Below, piece by piece: positions 59,787 to 64,000 of a stretch of DNA of 64,000 nucleotides. Position 1 is the stretch's first letter. Each line of letters begins with the position of its first letter. Source of the DNA: Sphaerimonospora sp050942215 (GTDB lineage Bacteria; Actinomycetota; Actinomycetes; Streptosporangiales; Streptosporangiaceae); contig NZ_CP192056.1 in assembly GCF_050942215.1 (NCBI RefSeq), positions 2,976,001 through 3,040,000 on the forward strand. The letters run 5' to 3'. The position numbers and the translations under genes are program-made. The notes below the pieces were generated by a model. It had not been told where the DNA came from, ran no database searches, and saw nothing but the letters and a program-made list of their open reading frames with translations.

Positions 59787-60397
59787 GAAATCCCCGCCTA
59801 CCGCATAGGTCGATCGCTCGATGTAGTAGACCTCGAGACAGCAGCCGACGCCGCGCATCAGGTCATGCTTCACCATCGGTGTCGAGGCCACCGCCGATCG
59901 CTGCCACATGGTCTGCGAGACCACGCGGCCGGGTCGTATCAGCGGCGCCACCCACCACGCTATCTCTCCTCTCTCCGGCCGGTCCCCTCACCCACTCCTC
60001 GTACGGGACGTCCCAGATCGCGGGCGGCTCCGGAGATTTGTTCCCGAGATTTTTCCGGCGGCGCTTCCGGGGAGCACCGCCCCGGGCGCGGGTGATTCCG
60101 CTCGCCGATCCGTTCCGGTCGAAGAGGCGGCGGCCGGAGCCGGCCGACCGCGAGCGGGTCTGCCACCGCGGCCGGGCCGGGGGGACCACGTAGCGGGCCT
60201 GGCGTCCAAGGCGGGGCTCACCGAGGTCGCCCGGCTGCGCCGCGAGCCGGGCGCGGACGAGAGGTTCCAGCACGGCCGCCTCCTCGCCCGCAAGCCGACA
60301 GAGCCGCAGGCCCAGCCGGGACGGATGCCGCCGCCGGGACCGACTCCGGTGCAGCAGGGACGCGATCGGGGCGGACGGCCGCGGTCCTGATCGCGAT
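59787..60397. other. Gene-poor region
   Basis: Over 600 bp in which both strands hold long open frames, as expected at this GC content. None has a ribosome site with a recognisable product. Codon usage is irregular, with Arg/Pro-rich translations, so I see no gene here. A decayed gene cannot be excluded. Confidence 0.4.
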
Positions 60398-60419
60398 GGC
60401 ACGAACCTGGGCTCGTGCC
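60398..60419 (-). terminator. Hairpin after the FAD monooxygenase gene
   Basis: GGCACGA and TCGTGCC form a 7-bp stem with an 8-nt loop, 41 bp past the monooxygenase stop on the minus strand. Confidence 0.55.
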
Positions 60420-60459
60420 GTATGCCGGAGGGGCGTATGCCGCGTTGAGCCGGTTATCG

Positions 60460-61587
60460 TCACGCAGGCAGTTGCCCGGGGTCATGGTCGTACAGCCAGC
60501 CGGTGGCCTTCTCATAGAAGCGGTTGAAGAAGAACGGCATGATGATCTCTCGGAGCCGGGCAGCCACCGGCCCCGCCGTCTTGGCGTCCCGGTTGGCGGC
60601 CGCCGTCTTGGCCAGCTTGCCCGTACGGTCGTGGCGGAGCCGGTCGAAGGCGGCCAGGGCCGCGGGGACGGTCTTGGTGGCCGCCACTTCACGGGCGAGT
60701 GCGACGGCGTCCTCGACCGCCATCGAGGCACCCTGCCCGGCGCCGACCGGATGGGCCGCGTCACCGATGAGTACGATGCGGTCGCCGTGGCGGCATGTCA
60801 CCGGGGGCAGCACGTGCAGCAGCGTGGCGGCGGCCACCGCCGTGGAGGCGAGGAGCACGGCGAGCGGCGTCTTTTCGGTCCGGAAGGACTCGGTCAGCTC
60901 CGCCAGACCGACGGCGGCCACGTCCGGCGGCGGATCGGTCGCGGCGACCTGAGCCGACCACCACACGGTGCCGTCGGGAGCAGGCAGGTAAATGAAGGCA
61001 CCGCGGCGCGCGAAGACCATGTTGAAGCCCTGCGGCCGGTCGCCGGGCAGGCGCACGGGCCCGTCAGTGGCGCCGGAGACCGAATACAGGCCCGCGTAAC
61101 GGGGCTGGGGAGCGGCGGGGTTCAGGGCCCGGCGGGTAGCCGACCAGATCCCGTCCGCGCCGACGACCAGATCGGCACCGCTGATCAGCGGATCGTGTGA
61201 GTCGCCGGAGACCCGTCTGCCCACGATGATCCGGGCACCTGATCGCGCCGCCTCCTCCCGAAGTGCCCTGATCAGGTCGGCGCGCATCAGCGTCACGCTG
61301 CGCAACGGATCGCCGGACCGCCGCCCGCGAGGCACATCGGCGAGTAGCCGGTCCCTGCCGGACCACATGCGCTGCCTGTCCACCGGGAAACCCGCCCGCT
61401 GAACCGGCTCCAGGCACCCGAGGGCGTCCAGGGCGCGCAACCCGTTGACCGACAGGCTGACGAACGACCCGACCGGTCCGGCGGGATCCTCGTGCGCCTC
61501 GTAGACCGTGACCCGAGCCCCGACCCGCGCGAGCGCGATCGCGCTCGCCGACCCGGCGACGCCGCCGCCCACCACCGCTACTCGCAC
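60460..61587 (-). CDS. FAD-dependent aromatic-type monooxygenase
   Basis: The GTG at 61585-61587 with AGGAGG 7-8 bp upstream is chosen over an ATG 27 bp earlier that lies inside an operator. The 375-residue product has the FAD-binding GxGxxG in VAVVGGGVAGSASAIAL (residues 4-20), the middle DG-type motif LVVGADGIWSATRR and the second FAD motif VLIGDAAHPVGAGQGASMAVED. Substrate is unknown but probably an aromatic or polyketide-like compound. It diverges from a TetR gene across a triple operator. Confidence 0.9.
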   Translation of the reverse strand: MRVAVVGGGVAGSASAIALARVGARVTVYEAHEDPAGPVGSFVSLSVNGLRALDALGCLEPVQRAGFPVDRQRMWSGRDRLLADVPRGRRSGDPLRSVTLMRADLIRALREEAARSGARIIVGRRVSGDSHDPLISGADLVVGADGIWSATRRALNPAAPQPRYAGLYSVSGATDGPVRLPGDRPQGFNMVFARRGAFIYLPAPDGTVWWSAQVAATDPPPDVAAVGLAELTESFRTEKTPLAVLLASTAVAAATLLHVLPPVTCRHGDRIVLIGDAAHPVGAGQGASMAVEDAVALAREVAATKTVPAALAAFDRLRHDRTGKLAKTAAANRDAKTAGPVAARLREIIMPFFFNRFYEKATGWLYDHDPGQLPA

Positions 61588-61599
61588 GACACATCCTCC

Positions 61600-61643
61600 T
61601 GAATCGATATTCACTGAATCTCTATTCGGTGAAGTTACGTTCA
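61600..61643. promoter_or_regulatory. Three 14-bp dyads on a 15-bp period
   Basis: Repeats begin at 61600 (TGAATCGATATTCA), 61615 (TGAATCTCTATTCG) and 61630 (TGAAGTTACGTTCA), each with TGAA/TTCA ends around 6 nt and one base between repeats. They fill the gap between the divergent monooxygenase and TetR genes. Likely binding sites for three TetR dimers spaced about 1.4 helical turns apart. Confidence 0.75.
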
Positions 61644-61684
61644 GTATGATGAGGTGGCCATGACGAGGTCAAGGGAGTAATCCT

Positions 61685-62302
61685 GTGGGAGTACGCAAGA
61701 CCAGGGCGGCCGAGACCGAGGCGGCGCTGAAAGAGGCCGCCCGGCGGCAGTTCGCGGAGCGCGGCTACCTGAACACAAAGATCACAGACATCACGGCCGC
61801 GGCGGGCCGTGCCACCGGATCCTTCTACGACCACTTCGCGAGCAAGGAGGAACTGCTTGCGGCCCTGCTCGCCGAGATGCACGAAAAGGCGCACGACCGG
61901 TTCGCCGGGAAGGACCACCCTCCGCATGACCTGACAGACGGGAACCAGCTCCGCGAGCACCTGGCGGTGGCCTGGCACCTGATGCGCGACAACCGGCCCG
62001 TCATGGTCGCGCTGTTCGAGTCCGCGATGGCCGCGGGGACCGGTGCGGGCGAGATCCGGCAGCGCCTGATCGAGGACACCCGAGTGCTCCGCGAGCATCT
62101 GGAGCACCTGCGGGGGAGGGGGCACTCACTTCCGGGCGACCCCGAACTGGTCGCGGCGGCGATGGGCGGGATGCTGTCGATGCTCGCCTACGCGCTGCTC
62201 GGCGACGACCCGCCCACCCACTCCGACGACGAGGTGATCGACACCCTCACCCGGCTCCTGCTGCATGGCCTCGCCGGTCCGGGCGGCTCCGATCCGGCAT
62301 GA
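61685..62302 (+). CDS. TetR/AcrR-family regulator of the monooxygenase
   Basis: The GTG at 61685 has AAGGGAG upstream; 205 residues. The helix-turn-helix is at about 9-55 (AALKEAARRQFAERG, YLNTKITDITAAAGRATGSF, YDHFASKEELL). The C-terminal domain ends with a hydrophobic ligand pocket type. It is divergent from the FAD monooxygenase gene with three phased operators between, so it probably represses that gene and itself. Confidence 0.9.
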   Translation: MGVRKTRAAETEAALKEAARRQFAERGYLNTKITDITAAAGRATGSFYDHFASKEELLAALLAEMHEKAHDRFAGKDHPPHDLTDGNQLREHLAVAWHLMRDNRPVMVALFESAMAAGTGAGEIRQRLIEDTRVLREHLEHLRGRGHSLPGDPELVAAAMGGMLSMLAYALLGDDPPTHSDDEVIDTLTRLLLHGLAGPGGSDPA

Positions 62303-62402
62303 CCGGAAGACGGCGCGGCCGAGCTCCCACGGCGACGCCGGCCCGTCATCGACCCGCCGCAGAACGCGGCCCACCCACCGCAGGCCAGAGCACAAGATGA
62401 CC

Positions 62403-62419
62403 GATTTATGACTTAAATC
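62403..62419. promoter_or_regulatory. Dyad GATTTA-5 nt-TAAATC in front of the NO reductase gene
   Basis: A perfect 6-5-6 inverted repeat in an AT-rich window about 75 bp upstream of the nitric oxide reductase ATG. It is a plausible operator for a nitric-oxide or redox-sensing regulator, none of which is encoded within the window. Confidence 0.55.
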
Positions 62420-62493
62420 CCCTTATTCTCATGAACCTCTCCGGTCAAGGCTGAGGTAAACCCCTCTCGCCACACCGGAACGAGGTGAGACGG

Positions 62494-64000
62494 ATGACCG
62501 CGCCGCCGTCAGCGGACGCCGTACCCCACCGCCGGCTATTGATCAGCAAAGCCTGGGTACAGGTGGCCGTCCTCGTCGTCCTGTTCGGATTCCTCGTCCT
62601 GGGCGTCCTGGCCTACCTCGTCTACCGAGACGAACCCCCCGTCCCGCAGCAGGTCGTCGGCGACAGGGGACAGGTCCTGTTCACCGGCGACGACATCACC
62701 TCAGGCCAGCAGGTGTTCCTGCGCTCCGGCCTCATGCAGTACGGATCGATCTTCGGCCACGGCGCCTACCTCGGCCCCGACTTCACCGCCGACTACCTCC
62801 ACCGCGCCGCGACCATCGCACGGCCGAACGAACCCGGCGGCGACACCGCCCTCATCGCCGACTTCCAGGCCAACCGCTACGACCCCGCCACCCGCACCCT
62901 CCGCTTCAGCGGCCCCCAGACCACCGCCTACCTCGCCAACGAACGGCACTACGCCGACTTCTTCGGCGACCCCACGACCGGCAAGGGCCTGCTGCCCAAC
63001 GCCATCACCGACCCCGCCGAGATCCACCGGCTCACCTCCTACTTCGCCTGGTCGGCATGGGCGGCCGCCGCCCACAGACCCGGCGCCGACCACTCCTACA
63101 CCAACTCCTGGCCGCCAGAACCCCTCGTCGGCAACAGACCCACCGCCGACAACATCGTCTGGAGCGTGCTGTCCCTCATCGCGCTGCTGGGCGGCATCGG
63201 CGCACTCTTCGGCGTCTACGGCCGCTACGGCGACCGGCTCGGCTGGCGCGGCCGCCAGGCCGACACCCTGTCGTTCCGCCAACCCGGCGAGGTCGCCCTC
63301 ACCCCCGCCCAGCGCGTCACCGCCCCCTTCTTCTTCGTGGTCGCCGCACTGTTCGTGGCACAGTCACTCCTCGGCGGCGCATCCGAGCACTACCGCGCCG
63401 ACCTCAGCGGCTTCTTCGGACTCGACCTGGCCCGGCTCCTGCCGTACAACCTCACCCGCACCTGGCACCTGCAGATGGCACTGTTCTGGGTCGCCGCCGC
63501 GTTCCTCGCCGCCGGCATCTTCCTGGCGCCCATCATCGCCAGAAGAGAACCACGCGGCCAGGACCGCCTGTCGATGATCCTGCTCGGCGCGCTGATCGTC
63601 GTAGTCGCCGGCAGCCTGGCGGGGGAGTTCTTCAGCATCCGCGGCATGGTGCCCGCCTCCGCCCGGTTCATCGGCGCCAACCAGTACGAATATCTCGACC
63701 TGGCCCGCCTGTGGCAGATCCTGCTGACCGCCGGCATGGGCCTGTGGGCCTTCATCCTCTGGCGCGGCCTGCGCGGACGCCTACGCGGCGAACACCGCGG
63801 CAACCTGCCCTGGATGTTCTTCTGGGCAGCCCTGGCCATCCCGGTCATCTACGCCATCGGCCTGCTCAGCCGCACCACCGACACCTTCACCACCGCCGAC
63901 TTCTGGCGCTTCTGGGTCGTGCACCTGTGGGTGGAGGACTTCCTCGAACTGTTCACCACCGTGGTGGTCGCCTACATCTTCGTCCTGCTCGGCGTCATCC
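62494..64000 (+). CDS. norZ: Quinol-dependent nitric oxide reductase (qNOR), 5' part
   Basis: The gene starts at ATG 62494 with CGAGGTGAG upstream and is still open at the window edge (502 codons seen). Residues 20-45 form the first helix. A periplasmic cytochrome-c-like domain lacking the CxxCH heme motif, as in quinol-type enzymes, spans about 50-220 (GQQVFLRSGLMQYGSIFGHG, YLANERHYADFFGD). The catalytic subunit helices follow, with a heme-ligand His in TRTWHLQMALFW and the non-heme iron His/Glu in VVHLWVEDFLELF. It detoxifies NO to N2O in the membrane. Confidence 0.93.
   Translation, partial: MTAPPSADAVPHRRLLISKAWVQVAVLVVLFGFLVLGVLAYLVYRDEPPVPQQVVGDRGQVLFTGDDITSGQQVFLRSGLMQYGSIFGHGAYLGPDFTADYLHRAATIARPNEPGGDTALIADFQANRYDPATRTLRFSGPQTTAYLANERHYADFFGDPTTGKGLLPNAITDPAEIHRLTSYFAWSAWAAAAHRPGADHSYTNSWPPEPLVGNRPTADNIVWSVLSLIALLGGIGALFGVYGRYGDRLGWRGRQADTLSFRQPGEVALTPAQRVTAPFFFVVAALFVAQSLLGGASEHYRADLSGFFGLDLARLLPYNLTRTWHLQMALFWVAAAFLAAGIFLAPIIARREPRGQDRLSMILLGALIVVVAGSLAGEFFSIRGMVPASARFIGANQYEYLDLARLWQILLTAGMGLWAFILWRGLRGRLRGEHRGNLPWMFFWAALAIPVIYAIGLLSRTTDTFTTADFWRFWVVHLWVEDFLELFTTVVVAYIFVLLGVI

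Noticed and set aside
59863..60402. A 179-codon open frame on the minus strand
   Set aside because: No ribosome site, Arg/Pro/Gly-rich, no domain; and the plus strand is equally open.

Overview
The window is high-GC (about 70%) DNA dense with genes on both strands. Codon use, GTG/TTG starts, several probably leaderless genes and the gene content point to a filamentous actinomycete. A Streptosporangiaceae-type genome (Streptosporangium, Nonomuraea, Microbispora and relatives) is my best guess, from general resemblance only. No rRNA, tRNA, CRISPR array or complete transposon is visible. Most of the window looks like a chromosomal arm mixing housekeeping genes, catabolic cassettes with their own regulators, and decaying genes.

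1-9 kb: truncated HAD hydrolase, tyrosine recombinase, tendamistat-like secreted protein, erythromycin-esterase homologue divergent from a double-MerR regulator, hemerythrin protein, PrmC-like methyltransferase, thiC under a TPP riboswitch, and a NavBac-type ion channel. 9-16 kb: an MDR oxidoreductase/TetR pair with two matching operators, a dsbA-ccdA type operon, acetyltransferase, an internally deleted methyltransferase and a pirin. 16-27 kb: a catabolic locus of SBP, two permeases, two ABC ATPases, a remnant FAD-oxidase tail, an aldehyde dehydrogenase and an iron alcohol dehydrogenase, divergent from a GntR regulator that is followed by a DJ-1/PfpI protein and an alpha/beta hydrolase. 27.3-28.5 kb is a small gene graveyard.

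28.6-37 kb: a coiled-coil protein with a Cys4 head, a MerR/SDR pair whose SDR is frameshifted in its catalytic motif, a VanJ-like phosphatase, a TetR regulator with Tn10-like tet operators in front of a His-rich small protein and an MDR enzyme, and a CE15 glucuronoyl esterase with a CBM2. 37.3-40.4 kb is a decaying amine/aromatic catabolic island: hpaB stub, frameshifted flavin reductase, intact agmatinase, facing ends of amidohydrolase and RidA genes, and an XRE-cupin regulator. It shares an unusually clear inverted repeat, TTCTGCAG - 5 nt - CTGTAGAA. 

40.6-64 kb: a mopI-modABC molybdate operon, a KhtTU-type K+/H+ antiporter, a CHAP hydrolase under a c-di-AMP riboswitch, a serine hydrolase, RecD2-like helicase, a secreted protein with three repeats, a lipoprotein L,D-transpeptidase, a 59-residue membrane protein, SDR, radical SAM protein, SMR efflux/TetR pair, GH15 enzyme, RclC-like membrane protein, FAD monooxygenase/TetR pair with three operators on a 15-bp period, and the 5' part of a quinol nitric oxide reductase running off the right edge. 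The most novel-looking signals are the shared TTCTGCAG/CTGTAGAA operator, the tet-operator-controlled His-rich small ORF, the 15-bp phased operator triplet, and the GHB-like catabolic locus with its remnant FAD oxidase. All are inferred from sequence by eye.
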